Assembly (NCBI GenBank): GCA_029432775.1
Contig: JAROAZ010000024.1
Location: forward strand, 41,361-105,360
Length of the DNA stretch: 64,000 nt
Reading direction: 5' to 3'
DNA from: Pontiellaceae bacterium B12227
Lineage (GTDB): Bacteria > Verrucomicrobiota > Kiritimatiellia > Kiritimatiellales > Pontiellaceae
Notes under the pieces: model-generated
What the model was told of the DNA's origin: nothing
Database searches by the model: none
Seen by the model: only the letters and a program-made list of their open reading frames with translations
Shown: positions 33,958-43,518 of the stretch, piece by piece
How the letters are laid out: every line of letters begins with the position of its first letter
Position numbering within the stretch: position 1 is the first letter of the stretch
Position numbers and translations under genes: made by a program

Positions 33958-35694
33958 ATGAAATGGACTCTCCCGTTATTGGTCGGGCTGGCGTTGGCTG
34001 CAGTCGGCGCAGCAAAGCAACCGAACGTGGTGTTTATCCTGCTGGATGATGTCAGCCATTATGGGATTTCGGCCTACGGTGCGGAGTCGATGAGCTGTAA
34101 GGGGCACTTTGAAAATGTTCCGCTCAAAACGCCGCGCATCGACAGCCTGGCTGAAGACGGATTGTTGTGTGAATATGCCTATACCTATCCGTTGTGCGAG
34201 CCGACGCGCATTGCGCTGATGAGCGGGAAAAACAACCGCCGCAATTATCTGAACTGTAAGGCGCAGCATGAGTCCGATATTACCTTTGGCGATCTGTTTA
34301 AGCGGGCGGGTTACGAGACAGGCATTGTGGGTAAATGGAAGCAGACCCGCGGGACGAAAGAGATTCCCGGGAAGGATTATATTGCCCGGTTCGGCTGGGA
34401 TGAGTTTTTCTGCTTTGATGTAATCAATATGGTCGGCCGGCGTATGATTGAACCCAATTTTGTGCTCAATGGAACCATCACAAATTATCGTGGCATCGAT
34501 CCCGAAACCGGGCGGCGCTGGTATGGCCCGGAGATCATCAATCGCTATGCCCTCGATTTTATTGAGCGGAAAAAAGACAAACCGTTCTTTCTTTATTACT
34601 CCATGGTGCTGATGCATGCCGAGCATACACCGACGCCGGACACGGAGCCGAAATCGGCCTACGATGATTTTGATGTGAACAAGCCGGGACAGGGACGGCT
34701 TAAGGGTGATGATCGCCGTTATTTCCCGGACATGGTTGCCTATATGGATAAGATGATTGGCAAGGTACTCGATAAGCTGGAGGAACTGGGGCTGGCGGAA
34801 AATACGCTCGTGGTGGTGATGGGTGATAACGGGACCAATAAAGTGGATTTCAATTATCCGGACGGCACAGTAAAGGTCGGGAACAAGGGGACGCACAAAG
34901 ACGGCGGTCTGCATGTGCCGCTTCTGATGCGCGCGCCGGGTAAAATTCCGGCAGGCACCAAATATGACGGCCTGGTTTATGTGACCGATATGCTGCCGAT
35001 GCTGTGTGATGCCGCCGGCGTTGAAATCCCGAACCGAAAGGATCTGGATGGCATCAGTTTCTGGCCACAGGCGACCGGGCGGTCGAACGACGAGCCCCGC
35101 GATGCGATCTGTACGTGGTATATCGGCAACCATCATGTGAGTGAAGAGGAGTTTTTCCTCGAATATGCCTTCGATAAAAAATTCAAACGCTATGCGCCGG
35201 ACACGATGTATCCGGAAGGGCGCTTTTTCGAATGGTGGAATGATATTGAAGAAGAGGCAGGCGCTCCCGTAAAAAAGAAGATTCCGCTGGGGTGGAACCG
35301 GTATCGATATGCCGGGCTGGATCAGAACCGGCTGAATCCGGAACAGCAGGAAGCTTATGACCGTTTGGGTAAACTGTTTGCTGAACATAAGTATGTTCCG
35401 GTTGAACGCCTGCAGATCCATAAGGGGGAAGCACCGATCAGGGCGGGCCGGGAGCATCAGCTGAAATGCAGCGTTTATCCGGCCAATGCGACCCGCAACG
35501 GTATGATTTGGGAAACCAGTGATCCTGCGGTGGCAACCGTCGATAAATTCGGAGTGCTGCATGCGCATAAACCGGGCGCCATTACGGTCAAAGCCTATTC
35601 CTGGGACGATGCCAATCCTTCCGCTAAAAATGAAGGGGAGACCTATTTAACCACGGGCATTCGGGATTCGGTTACGATTCAAATTGCCGATTAG
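33958..35694 (+). CDS. Secreted S1 sulfatase with C-terminal Ig-like (Big2) domain
   Basis: Sulfatase of 578 residues. Signal peptide about 1-18. PNVVFILLDDVSHYG gives metal ligands. The active-site motif is YPLCEPTRIALMSGK with Cys80, so C-x-P-T-R in place of the usual C-x-P-S-R; the Cys, Pro and Arg that matter are kept. GIVGKWKQTRG and VVMGDNGTNK follow. The last 105 residues (VERLQIHKGEAPIRAG through WETSDPAVATVDKFGVLH to SVTIQIAD) form a Big2-type immunoglobulin domain, unusual on a sulfatase, perhaps for attachment to polysaccharide or the cell surface. The ATG abuts the GH29 stop. Confidence 0.92.
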   Translation: MKWTLPLLVGLALAAVGAAKQPNVVFILLDDVSHYGISAYGAESMSCKGHFENVPLKTPRIDSLAEDGLLCEYAYTYPLCEPTRIALMSGKNNRRNYLNCKAQHESDITFGDLFKRAGYETGIVGKWKQTRGTKEIPGKDYIARFGWDEFFCFDVINMVGRRMIEPNFVLNGTITNYRGIDPETGRRWYGPEIINRYALDFIERKKDKPFFLYYSMVLMHAEHTPTPDTEPKSAYDDFDVNKPGQGRLKGDDRRYFPDMVAYMDKMIGKVLDKLEELGLAENTLVVVMGDNGTNKVDFNYPDGTVKVGNKGTHKDGGLHVPLLMRAPGKIPAGTKYDGLVYVTDMLPMLCDAAGVEIPNRKDLDGISFWPQATGRSNDEPRDAICTWYIGNHHVSEEEFFLEYAFDKKFKRYAPDTMYPEGRFFEWWNDIEEEAGAPVKKKIPLGWNRYRYAGLDQNRLNPEQQEAYDRLGKLFAEHKYVPVERLQIHKGEAPIRAGREHQLKCSVYPANATRNGMIWETSDPAVATVDKFGVLHAHKPGAITVKAYSWDDANPSAKNEGETYLTTGIRDSVTIQIAD

Positions 35695-35817
35695 GTGTCT
35701 AAAGCCGACAATGGGAACCGTCTCATTGGTGTGTGGATAGTGTTTGGAAGACATCCCGCTTTGTTTTCAGCGGCGTGGGTGAATGGAAACTGCAAGTGAT
35801 GCAGGTTGGAGAGATCA

Positions 35818-37383
35818 ATGTATATAAAGTGGATTAGTTTATTTGCATTAATGGCGGCGGCGTTTGCCGGCGCGGTGGAAAGGCCGAATATTGTCGTGAT
35901 TCTGGCGGATGATGTCGGTTCCGGGGATATCAGTTATTACCGTAATCAGTTTATGGATCAGAAGCCGGTGATGGAAACCCCGAACATTGATGCGCTGGCT
36001 GCGGGTGGCATGTGGTTTACCGACGGTCATTCCTCGACTGCGCTATGCGCACCGACGCGCTATGCGATTATGAGCGGAAAAAACAATTATCGATCCTTCG
36101 CGCCGTGGGGCGTATGGAACTCCTTCCATGAAGGGGCTATCAAAAAGGGGGAGGCCACCCTCGGGACCGTGGCGCGTGACGGCGGTTATGCGACCGGTTT
36201 TATCGGAAAGTGGCACCTCGGCCTCAACTTTAAGCGGTTGGATGGAAAAGGGTACTATCGCGGCAACGACAAAGATCCCAAGCCGGTTCCCGCGGATATG
36301 ATGCAGGTGGCTTATGGCGGACCGGCTGACATGGGTTTTGATTACAGCTATGCCCTGCCGACCGGGGTGCAGGGGCCGCTCTACATGGCCTATGAAAATG
36401 AAAAGTGGGCGCCGTTTGAAAAGGATTCCGAAATGATCTGCGTGAATGAAGAGACAGCGGTGGACCCGGTAACCGTTACGGCGCAGGACAAGAAGGATCT
36501 GAAGCTCGAAGGCAATATGACCATCTCCGATAAGGGACCGGGTATGGGCGACTCCAAGTGGGATACCTCGAAGATTCCGGACATCATTTCGCGCAAGGCC
36601 GTTAACTTCATCAACGCGAATGCCAATAAGAAACCGTTCTTCCTCTACTACTGCAGCCCCGAGGCGCACCGGCCGCATATGCCGCCCGCCGAAATGGACG
36701 GCGTGAAGGTACGCGGAACCCTGCCGTCGCGTCACATGGAATGCATCAAGGTGCTCGACCTCGAAGTAAAGCGCATCGTGGATGCGCTGAAAGCAAATGA
36801 TGTATTTGAAAACACGCTGGTCTTCTTCGTGGCGGATAACGGCGGCCTGACCTGGAAGGTGCCGGGGACAATGGAATCCGGGCACCGTCCGAGCGGCAAC
36901 TACCGCGGTGCCAAAAGCGCGCCGCACGAAGGCGGACACCGCATCCCGTTTATTGCCCATTGGCCGAAATATATTAAGGCCGGCCAGACCTCCGATGAAC
37001 TGGTGATTACCCACGACCTCATGGCGACTGTGGCACGGGTCGCCGGAACCAAATTGGCCGATGAAGACACGCTCGATTCCACCAATATCCTGCCGATCCT
37101 TCTCGGGCAGGATTTCAAACAACGCGACTACCTCGCCTGGCAGTCCGGAGCCACCTTCCAGGTGATGTATCGCGAAGGTCCGTGGAAGCTGATCATTCAG
37201 AGCAATCATAAGCTGGATCAGTGGGATCCGGTTGAGCTGTACAATCTGGAAACGAATGCCATGGAAGACCCGAAGAAAAATCTGATCGGTCATCCGGAAT
37301 ACAAAGCCCGGGCGGAAAAAATGTATAAAAAATACATGAAAATCCGAACCGGTGGTGAGCGGACCGCACCCATTAATTTATAA
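35818..37383 (+). CDS. Secreted S1 sulfatase
   Basis: Sulfatase of 521 residues. Signal peptide about 1-20. PNIVVILADDVGSGDISYY, then TALCAPTRYAIMSGK with Cys77 (again the C-x-P-T-R variant), then GFIGKWHLGLNF, then FLYYCSPEAHRPHMPP and FFVADNGGLTWKV. The ending ELYNLETNAMEDPKKNLIGHP is typical. A GGAGAG site precedes the ATG; the longer frame upstream is not needed. The 123-base gap before it holds no clear hairpin or promoter. It shares the SGKNN segment after the active site with the preceding sulfatase, suggesting a related subfamily. Confidence 0.93.
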   Translation: MYIKWISLFALMAAAFAGAVERPNIVVILADDVGSGDISYYRNQFMDQKPVMETPNIDALAAGGMWFTDGHSSTALCAPTRYAIMSGKNNYRSFAPWGVWNSFHEGAIKKGEATLGTVARDGGYATGFIGKWHLGLNFKRLDGKGYYRGNDKDPKPVPADMMQVAYGGPADMGFDYSYALPTGVQGPLYMAYENEKWAPFEKDSEMICVNEETAVDPVTVTAQDKKDLKLEGNMTISDKGPGMGDSKWDTSKIPDIISRKAVNFINANANKKPFFLYYCSPEAHRPHMPPAEMDGVKVRGTLPSRHMECIKVLDLEVKRIVDALKANDVFENTLVFFVADNGGLTWKVPGTMESGHRPSGNYRGAKSAPHEGGHRIPFIAHWPKYIKAGQTSDELVITHDLMATVARVAGTKLADEDTLDSTNILPILLGQDFKQRDYLAWQSGATFQVMYREGPWKLIIQSNHKLDQWDPVELYNLETNAMEDPKKNLIGHPEYKARAEKMYKKYMKIRTGGERTAPINL

Positions 37384-37392
37384 GGGCTGGTT

Positions 37393-38604
37393 ATGATGCT
37401 GAACAAAACGCTCCTGCTGACGGGGGTCGTCTGGTTTGTTGGTTTACTTTCTGCCGGCCATGCCTCAAGCGCAAAGATGACGGAGACCGCTGTTGTGGAA
37501 TATCTGAATATTAAAGAATTTGGTGCTCGTGGGGACGGGGTGACGGATGATACGCCCGCGTTGCAGGCTGCAATCAAAGCGGCGAAGGAAACGGGCGGAA
37601 CCATTTATTTTCCGAACGGGACCTACTGCATCCATCCGGTAAAAGTACCTTCCCATATCGCGTTGCGCGGCGACTCGAACTGGGCCTATGAAAATAAAGG
37701 GAAGAAAGATCCCGACTTTGAAGGGCGCACCACACTGAAAGCATTGTCCGGAAACGCGCGGGCGCTGCTCGATTGTTATGATGCCCGCGGAACCCGGATC
37801 ATCGGGCTGACGCTGGACGGCAGCAAGCTGGGCAAATCCATGCACGGCATCTATGCGCGCCACACCGGATGCGAGCTGCACATCGTGATTGAAGATTGCC
37901 GGATCAACCATTTTACCGGTTCCGGCATCCGTCTCGAAAAAGCCTGGGTTTTCGCTATTCGCCGCTGTCTGGTCATGTGGAACGGGGAACACGGAATTGA
38001 CTGCACCGGCGGGTACGATGGCTGGGTGATCGATACCATGCTGACCGCCAACAAAGGGGCCGGGTTTTATGCCCGCGGTGAAGCGCCGGAGGATATGAGT
38101 GAGGAGGAGAAAAAGGCGATTTCTTTTTTCGGTTCCGCTTCAGTCATGTTGACCGCCAACCGCATTGAATGGAATCAACAGGGCGGCATTTTACTGAACG
38201 GAGCCAACTCCATGCAGATTAACGGCTGTTCGCTCGATCATAATTTCGGGCCGGGCATCAAGATGGTGAATTCAACCGCCAATACCATTACCTCCTGTAA
38301 AATTCGCACCAACGGAGTCGATGCTGAAGGCGAAGACAGCTGCCAGGTTGCTCTCGAAGATTGCAAGGGAACGGTGATGACGGGCAATACGCTGTGGGGC
38401 TGGTTTGACAGGGGGGAGCACGACTACAAAGAGGCCGATCCGCTGTATGGCATCATTCTTAAAAACCTGAACGGATGCGTGATTTCGCAGAATGCCATGT
38501 ATCACAGTTCAAGCCGCGAAGGCATTCTCGACCATGGCGGCCACGAAGCAACGGTTATAACGCAGAACGCCTACGTGAAGCCGACTATTCAGGTTAAGAA
38601 ATGA
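37393..38604 (+). CDS. Secreted right-handed beta-helix protein (pectate-lyase-3 type)
   Basis: Protein of 403 residues. Signal peptide about 1-24. YLNIKEFGARGDGVTDDTPA with ALQAAIKAAKETGGTIYFPN is the start of the Pectate_lyase_3 (GH28-like, phage-tailspike-like) beta-helix. Coils follow, such as GIYARHTGCELHIVIEDC, GILLNGANSMQINGCSLDHN and TNTITSCK-like turns. Such proteins cut or bind polysaccharides; no catalytic residues could be assigned. Spacing to the sulfatase upstream is nine bases. It closes the first half of the locus before a repeat-filled gap. Confidence 0.78.
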   Translation: MMLNKTLLLTGVVWFVGLLSAGHASSAKMTETAVVEYLNIKEFGARGDGVTDDTPALQAAIKAAKETGGTIYFPNGTYCIHPVKVPSHIALRGDSNWAYENKGKKDPDFEGRTTLKALSGNARALLDCYDARGTRIIGLTLDGSKLGKSMHGIYARHTGCELHIVIEDCRINHFTGSGIRLEKAWVFAIRRCLVMWNGEHGIDCTGGYDGWVIDTMLTANKGAGFYARGEAPEDMSEEEKKAISFFGSASVMLTANRIEWNQQGGILLNGANSMQINGCSLDHNFGPGIKMVNSTANTITSCKIRTNGVDAEGEDSCQVALEDCKGTVMTGNTLWGWFDRGEHDYKEADPLYGIILKNLNGCVISQNAMYHSSSREGILDHGGHEATVITQNAYVKPTIQVKK

Positions 38605-38669
38605 GATAACCTGCATGCTGGTGGGCGGCGATGACGACGCGAAGCGAGTCTGAGAGCTCGCAAGACAAC

Positions 38670-38828
38670 CATCGCCCTCCAGAATCCGTATAGTTGGAGG
38701 GCGGCACTCCGTTGCCGCCGCGGTTGAGCGGATTCGGCGATGACAAAGCATCGCCCTCCAGAGCGGGTTTAATTGGAGGGCGGCACTCCGTTGCCGCCGC
38801 AGCGCGGAGGAGCTCCGGTTGGCGATGA
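38670..38828. repeat. Two tandem 79-bp repeats with GC-rich hairpins
   Basis: CATCGCCCTCCA starts at 38670 and again at 38749, and TTGGAGGGCGGCACTCCGTT starts at 38694 and again at 38773, so the unit is 79 bases. Within each unit CCCTCCA pairs with TGGAGGG, GGCGGCACTCCGTTGCCGCC folds on itself, and CATCGCC pairs with GGCGATG. The pair fills the 279-base gap between the beta-helix and PL8 genes. No coding signal was seen in the gap. Confidence 0.85.
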
Positions 38829-38883
38829 AATTATTCAATACGGAATTTGATAGTTTCTCCGGGGCACCGTAGATTGTTCCACT

Positions 38884-40848
38884 ATGAATAGAACCGGATT
38901 TTTTCGAGTGGTGGCCGTATGCACAGTTGTTCTAACGGCATGTTTTGTTTCCGCGGACGAGGTTCCGTTAATCCGCAGGCAGTTTGCGGAATACTGGGTG
39001 CAGACCTCTTCGCATGAATCATCTGCGAAACGAAATATGAAAAGCATGCGGGACGACGGTACCTGGGCGGATATCGACTATGCCAGTACACGGCGTGGCG
39101 GTTGGCCGACGCTGAATCATCTCAAGCGGGTTGAAGGGATGGCGGTCGTGTATGCGGATCAGGATGCCTTACTTTTCCAATCATTGGAACTCAGGGATAC
39201 CATTGTTAAGGGGCTGAACCACTGGCTCGAAAAGGACTACAGGAATCCGAACTGGTGGAACGGTCGGATCGGTGTTCCGAAAACACTGGCCGCCGCCATG
39301 ATCCTGCTCGGTGATGATCTGCCCGATGACGTGCTGAAAAAAGCCCGGCCGATTCTTCAGCGGAGTAAGATGGGGCAGACCGGGCAGAACAAGGTCTGGT
39401 GCGCGGGCATCGCCTTCATGAAAGGACTGCTCTACGACGATCCGGAATTGATGGATCAGGCGGTTTCAGAAATCTGGTCGGAGCTGCGGGTGTCGACCGA
39501 AGAGGGCATTCAGCCCGACTGGAGTTTTCATCAGCACGGGCCCCAGCAGCAGTTTGGAAACTATGGTCTGTCCTTTGCGGGCGACATGATCAAGTGGGCC
39601 TCCATCCTGCGCGGAACACAATATGAACTGAGCGGCGAAAAGCTTTCCAATCTTCGGAACTATCTGCTCGAAGGCGTTTCCTGGATCATCTGGAACGGGC
39701 GCATGGATTTCAGCGGCTGCGGGCGACAGATTGAACAAGGTGCGCAGGAGCAGAAGGGCCGTTATACGACCCGGCAGTTGCAGGGAATGAAAGCGGTGGA
39801 TCCGGCATTCAGTGCTGAATATGGAACGGTCCTGGAGCGTGTTGGATTTAAACCGTTCTGGCGTTCGGAGATGGCGGTGCAGCGTCGTACGGACTGGTAT
39901 GCCTCGGTGAAGATGAGCTCGAAACGGGTAATCGGCGCGGAGACCTGCAACTCGGAAAACATGCAGGGCCTGCATCAGGGCGACGGCACGCTGCTGGTCT
40001 ACCGTGATGGTTCTGAGTATGAAGACATCGCTCCGCTGTGGGACTGGAAACGCCTGCCCGGTACGACGTGCGACCAGGGGTTCCAAACCTTGAAACCCGG
40101 CGAGGCCGACCAGGGGCGCGGCATTTCAAACTTTTCCGGCGTGATTGGCAATGGTGAAACGGGGATGGCGGCCATGGTCTACAAGCGCAATGGTCTCACG
40201 GCACACAAATCCTGGTTCTTCTTTAAGGATCACATCGTTTGTCTGGGAGCCGGGATCAAAGGCAAAACCAAAGGGGTGGTTTATACATCCGTTCAACAGT
40301 CATGGCAGAAAGGCAATATGAAACGGGGACCGGACTGGGTGCATCATGACGGGATCGGATATCAATTTGTTGACGGCAAGCTGCAGGTGGAATCCGGCGA
40401 GGTGAAGGGCAACTGGAACGGTTGTTTCCCGACCCGCGGTGACCGTCCGGCGGAAGGGGATGTATTCAGCCTTTGGATCGACCATGGAAAATCTCCGAAG
40501 ACTGGAACCTATGCGTATAAGCTTTTCCCGGAAACAACGGCGGACGAAATGGAAAACTTCCAGACATTGGAAACGTCGGTCGTGGTGGCGAACTCCGAAT
40601 CCGTGCAGGCCGTTGCCTGCGGTTGGGATGCCTATGCTGTCTTTTACAAGGCAGGGAAGTTCCAACTTGGCAAAAAGTGGACGATTGAGGCTAGCGGCCC
40701 GTGCCTGCTCTATTTTTCAAATGCGAGCCTGATCGTGTCTGATCCAGCGCACCGTATCCAGACCTTGGAAATCAAGGTCAACGGCACGCCGGTAAACGTC
40801 AGTCTTCCACAAGGCGCGGATTGCGGCAAGCAAGTTGAGGTGAACTGA
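38884..40848 (+). CDS. Polysaccharide lyase family 8-like enzyme
   Basis: Secreted lyase of 654 residues. Signal peptide about 1-24. The alpha/alpha toroid has NPNWWNGRIGVPKTLAAAMI and PDWSFHQHGPQQQFGNYGLS, the Asn and His segments of the PL8 active site (chondroitin AC, hyaluronate and xanthan lyases). Beta-sandwich domains follow (NGLTAHKSWFFFKDHIVCLG, then the C-terminal part). PL8 enzymes cleave next to uronic acid and leave an unsaturated product, which matches the GH105 and kduI genes downstream. No good ribosome site lies before the ATG. Two 15-bp palindromes are inside (39175, 40558). The exact substrate is unknown. Confidence 0.85.
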   Translation: MNRTGFFRVVAVCTVVLTACFVSADEVPLIRRQFAEYWVQTSSHESSAKRNMKSMRDDGTWADIDYASTRRGGWPTLNHLKRVEGMAVVYADQDALLFQSLELRDTIVKGLNHWLEKDYRNPNWWNGRIGVPKTLAAAMILLGDDLPDDVLKKARPILQRSKMGQTGQNKVWCAGIAFMKGLLYDDPELMDQAVSEIWSELRVSTEEGIQPDWSFHQHGPQQQFGNYGLSFAGDMIKWASILRGTQYELSGEKLSNLRNYLLEGVSWIIWNGRMDFSGCGRQIEQGAQEQKGRYTTRQLQGMKAVDPAFSAEYGTVLERVGFKPFWRSEMAVQRRTDWYASVKMSSKRVIGAETCNSENMQGLHQGDGTLLVYRDGSEYEDIAPLWDWKRLPGTTCDQGFQTLKPGEADQGRGISNFSGVIGNGETGMAAMVYKRNGLTAHKSWFFFKDHIVCLGAGIKGKTKGVVYTSVQQSWQKGNMKRGPDWVHHDGIGYQFVDGKLQVESGEVKGNWNGCFPTRGDRPAEGDVFSLWIDHGKSPKTGTYAYKLFPETTADEMENFQTLETSVVVANSESVQAVACGWDAYAVFYKAGKFQLGKKWTIEASGPCLLYFSNASLIVSDPAHRIQTLEIKVNGTPVNVSLPQGADCGKQVEVN

Positions 40849-40849
40849 G

Positions 40850-41905
40850 ATGATGAAATGTATACTCACTTTTTTATGCGGCGGCATGCTGGTCGGCGGC
40901 GCTGTTGCGGCCGAGAAGGATGAATATGAAGTCGGCTGTAAACTTCCTGCGGATGCTGTGATCACCTGCCCGGATTCCAACCCGTTGCGCGATGCGCTTC
41001 GTCCGGTTCCGACAACGGCAGTCTTTAAAATGGAGGGCTGGAGTTTATGGGATCCTTCGCTGATCAAAGTCGGCGATACCTATCATCTCTTCTGCTCGCG
41101 TTGGCCGAAGGCGGATGACCATTCCTTTGATTCGGGGTGGAAGCGGAGCCATGTGATCCGTGCTACCGCTAAAAACCTTTTCGGGCCCTACGAGTTTCAG
41201 GAAATCGTGCTGCATCCGAAGGACCACCCGTGGGCAACGCAGGGGATTCATAATCCAAAGATTACGAAGGTCGACGATCAGTTTCTGCTGTATCATCTAG
41301 GCATTCCGCAATGGTCGACCGGGTTTGCCTTTGCGGATTCGGTTGAAGGGCCGTGGAAGCCGTTGCCGAAGCCGGTGCTGAAAGCCAACAACCCCGCGCT
41401 GCTGCAGCGAGAGGATGGCTCTGCCTATATGGTTTCCAAGCACAAACCGAAGCCGACGCGCGACGGCAAATGGGATGCCTGTATGAAGGCGCATGAAGCG
41501 GATTCCATCACGGGGCCCTATCGCACCGTCGGGGAAGGCCGGAACCGCCTCCCATACAACCTGGAGCTGGAAGACCCGACGATCTGGTGGGCGAACGATC
41601 AGTATAATGTCATCTGTACTGACTGGGAGGGTAAGGTGACCGGGATTCAAAAGCCGGTGGTATATTACACCTCGAAAGACGGCATTCACTATGAGCTCTA
41701 TTCAAAGATACCGGTATGGACGCAGACTGAACCGATACTGCTCGAAGACGGCACGCAGCTGAAAGCAAGCCGCATCGAACGCCCCCAGGTGTACATCAAT
41801 GAACAGGGTGAATTTTGTGCGCTGCTGGTGGCGGTCGGTGTTGAAGAGCGCAGTCATGATTATATTGTGATCCGGCCGGTGGATCATTTTGTTCCTACCA
41901 ATTAG
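40850..41905 (+). CDS. Secreted five-bladed beta-propeller, GH43/clan-F-like
   Basis: Protein of 351 residues with a signal peptide of about 20 residues. Three acidic residues sit where clan GH-F enzymes have theirs: SLWDPSLIKVGDTYHLF (general base Asp), LELEDPTIWWANDQYNVI (pKa-modulating Asp) and RIERPQVYIN (general acid Glu). That pattern suggests an exo-glycosidase on short oligosaccharides. The start is one base after the PL8 stop, so the pair is co-translated and probably acts in sequence. The exact GH family was not identified. Confidence 0.75.
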   Translation: MMKCILTFLCGGMLVGGAVAAEKDEYEVGCKLPADAVITCPDSNPLRDALRPVPTTAVFKMEGWSLWDPSLIKVGDTYHLFCSRWPKADDHSFDSGWKRSHVIRATAKNLFGPYEFQEIVLHPKDHPWATQGIHNPKITKVDDQFLLYHLGIPQWSTGFAFADSVEGPWKPLPKPVLKANNPALLQREDGSAYMVSKHKPKPTRDGKWDACMKAHEADSITGPYRTVGEGRNRLPYNLELEDPTIWWANDQYNVICTDWEGKVTGIQKPVVYYTSKDGIHYELYSKIPVWTQTEPILLEDGTQLKASRIERPQVYINEQGEFCALLVAVGVEERSHDYIVIRPVDHFVPTN

Positions 41906-41919
41906 TACGGAGATCAACG

Positions 41920-42303
41920 ATGAAAATTGAACATTTTGCATATCAGGTTAAAGACGCGGTGGCGGTATCGGATTGGTACTGCGAGCATATGGGATTTCAG
42001 ATAAAGCGTGGAATCGACGATCCGTTTGCTGTGCGGTTTCTTGCCGATGAATCCGGCGATGTGATGATTGAGATCTACAGTAACCCGGCTGTTCAAACGC
42101 CGGACTATGCGTCGATGGATCCGCTGATTCTACACATAGCTTTTGTGTGCAACGATATTGCCGGAACCATCAAGCGTCTCAGCGCTGCCGGAGCCGAATT
42201 ACTGCAGGAAGAAAACACGCCTTTCGGCGACACTCTCGCCATGCTGCGCGATCCGTGGGGGCTGGCCATCCAGCTGTGCCAGCGCGCGGAAGCGATGGTT
42301 TAG
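41920..42303 (+). CDS. VOC/glyoxalase superfamily protein
   Basis: Cytoplasmic protein of 127 residues with the paired beta-alpha-beta-beta-beta modules of the vicinal-oxygen-chelate fold: MKIEHFAYQVKDAVAVSDWY, VMIEIYSNP, LHIAFVCNDI and LAMLRDPWGLAIQLCQR. The His, Glu and Gln positions usual for metal binding are present. Its reaction cannot be told; in sugar loci such proteins may isomerise or detoxify keto-sugar products. GGAG lies upstream, 14 bases after the preceding gene. Confidence 0.85.
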   Translation: MKIEHFAYQVKDAVAVSDWYCEHMGFQIKRGIDDPFAVRFLADESGDVMIEIYSNPAVQTPDYASMDPLILHIAFVCNDIAGTIKRLSAAGAELLQEENTPFGDTLAMLRDPWGLAIQLCQRAEAMV

Positions 42304-42379
42304 TTGTAGTTAGAAACAGCTCTCTTGTGGAATTACTTAGAGGTTGTGGTCGGGTACTGGGCTTCGCCCAAGGATTGTA

Positions 42380-43513
42380 ATGAAGAGTCAGCCGCATGTG
42401 TTAATGATGATCGAGGCGTCACGCGAGTCCGGGCGGCGTTTGATTGCCGGGGTGGCGGATTATGCGCGGCACTTTGGACCCTGGCATTTTCATTGGCAGC
42501 CTTTGGGGCTTTCGCGCATCGCTGAATCCCGCGAGGAGATGACGTTTGACGGCATTCTGGTCCGGGATACCGCTGAAGTGCAGTCCTTTATGGAAGCCGG
42601 CGTACCCACTGTGGCTTTTACCTACGGTAAGCAGTTGATGACCGGCGTCGGGTGGGTGAATACGGATGACCGCGGCATCAGCCAAGTGGTCGCGAACCAT
42701 TTTGTACAGCGCGGGTTCCGGCACTTCGCTTTTTGCGGGTTCGGCGGATTGCCCTGGTCGATGGGGCGGGGAAAAGGATTTTCCGAGGCGTTGAACACAG
42801 TCGGCTTTTCGGTGAACGAATATTGGATCCCTTCATCCCAGGTTGGGGAAATGGATGATACAGACATCATCCGATGGCTCTCATCGCTCCCGCGCCCCGT
42901 GGCCTTGATGGCAACCAATGACGAGCTGGGCTGGAAACTGGTGCATCTCTGCCAGGAAGCCGGATTAAAGGTGCCCGACGACTGTGCCGTGGTCGGGGTG
43001 GATAATGATCCGGTGGTGTGCGGCATGAGCGATCCGCCGCTTTCCAGTGTCGGGCTGGATCAATATCAGTCCGGTTACCAGGCGGCGGCGCTGCTCGATA
43101 AAATGATGAAAGGAAAGACGCCTGAGTCGCTGATTATCACGGCCGGCACCGGCGACGTGGTGGTGCGTCAATCATCGGATATTTTTGCGATCGAAGATGC
43201 CGCGGTGGCGAAGGCGCTGCGGTTTATTCAGGAAAATGCGCACCGCCCGGTGAAAGTGGATGAGGTGGCCTCGGCCAGTGGCATGTATCGGCGTGGCCTG
43301 GAGCGGCGCTTCAAGGAGCATTCGTCGCGCACTATCCTGCAGGCCTGCCGCGAGGCCCGGGTTGAATACCTGGAAAAAATCCTGAAGGAATCGAAGTTGA
43401 GTCTGGAGGAAATCGCAGATCAATGCGGCTTCACGCAGACCTCGCACCTGACCCGGTTTTATATCTCTATACGTGGAGAGTCTCCGTCGAGCTATCGGAA
43501 GCGGGTTTTATAG
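42380..43513 (+). CDS. XylR-type regulator 2 (sugar-sensing domain plus AraC HTH)
   Basis: Regulator of 377 residues with the same build as the one at 13676-14788. The LacI-like sensor has VLMMIEASRESGRRLIAGVA, FRHFAFCGFGGLPWSMGRGK, ALMATNDELGWKLVHLCQ and CAVVGVDNDPVVCG. The AraC domain starts about residue 280 (VKVDEVASASGMYRRGLERR, then SLEEIADQCGFTQTSHLTRF). The start is the ATG with AAGGAT upstream; a longer frame begins 36 bases earlier. It stands inside the locus at the boundary of the PL8 and GH105 sections and may control the downstream genes. Confidence 0.88.
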   Translation: MKSQPHVLMMIEASRESGRRLIAGVADYARHFGPWHFHWQPLGLSRIAESREEMTFDGILVRDTAEVQSFMEAGVPTVAFTYGKQLMTGVGWVNTDDRGISQVVANHFVQRGFRHFAFCGFGGLPWSMGRGKGFSEALNTVGFSVNEYWIPSSQVGEMDDTDIIRWLSSLPRPVALMATNDELGWKLVHLCQEAGLKVPDDCAVVGVDNDPVVCGMSDPPLSSVGLDQYQSGYQAAALLDKMMKGKTPESLIITAGTGDVVVRQSSDIFAIEDAAVAKALRFIQENAHRPVKVDEVASASGMYRRGLERRFKEHSSRTILQACREARVEYLEKILKESKLSLEEIADQCGFTQTSHLTRFYISIRGESPSSYRKRVL

Positions 43514-43518
43514 TTAGT

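Noticed and set aside
33976..35568. A 530-codon minus-strand frame opposite a sulfatase
   Set aside because: His- and Ile-rich translation with no domain; the plus-strand frame is a complete sulfatase with signal and active site.
38670..38828. The hairpin-rich tandem units as a CRISPR array
   Set aside because: Only two units, no short unique spacers between constant repeats, and no cas genes.
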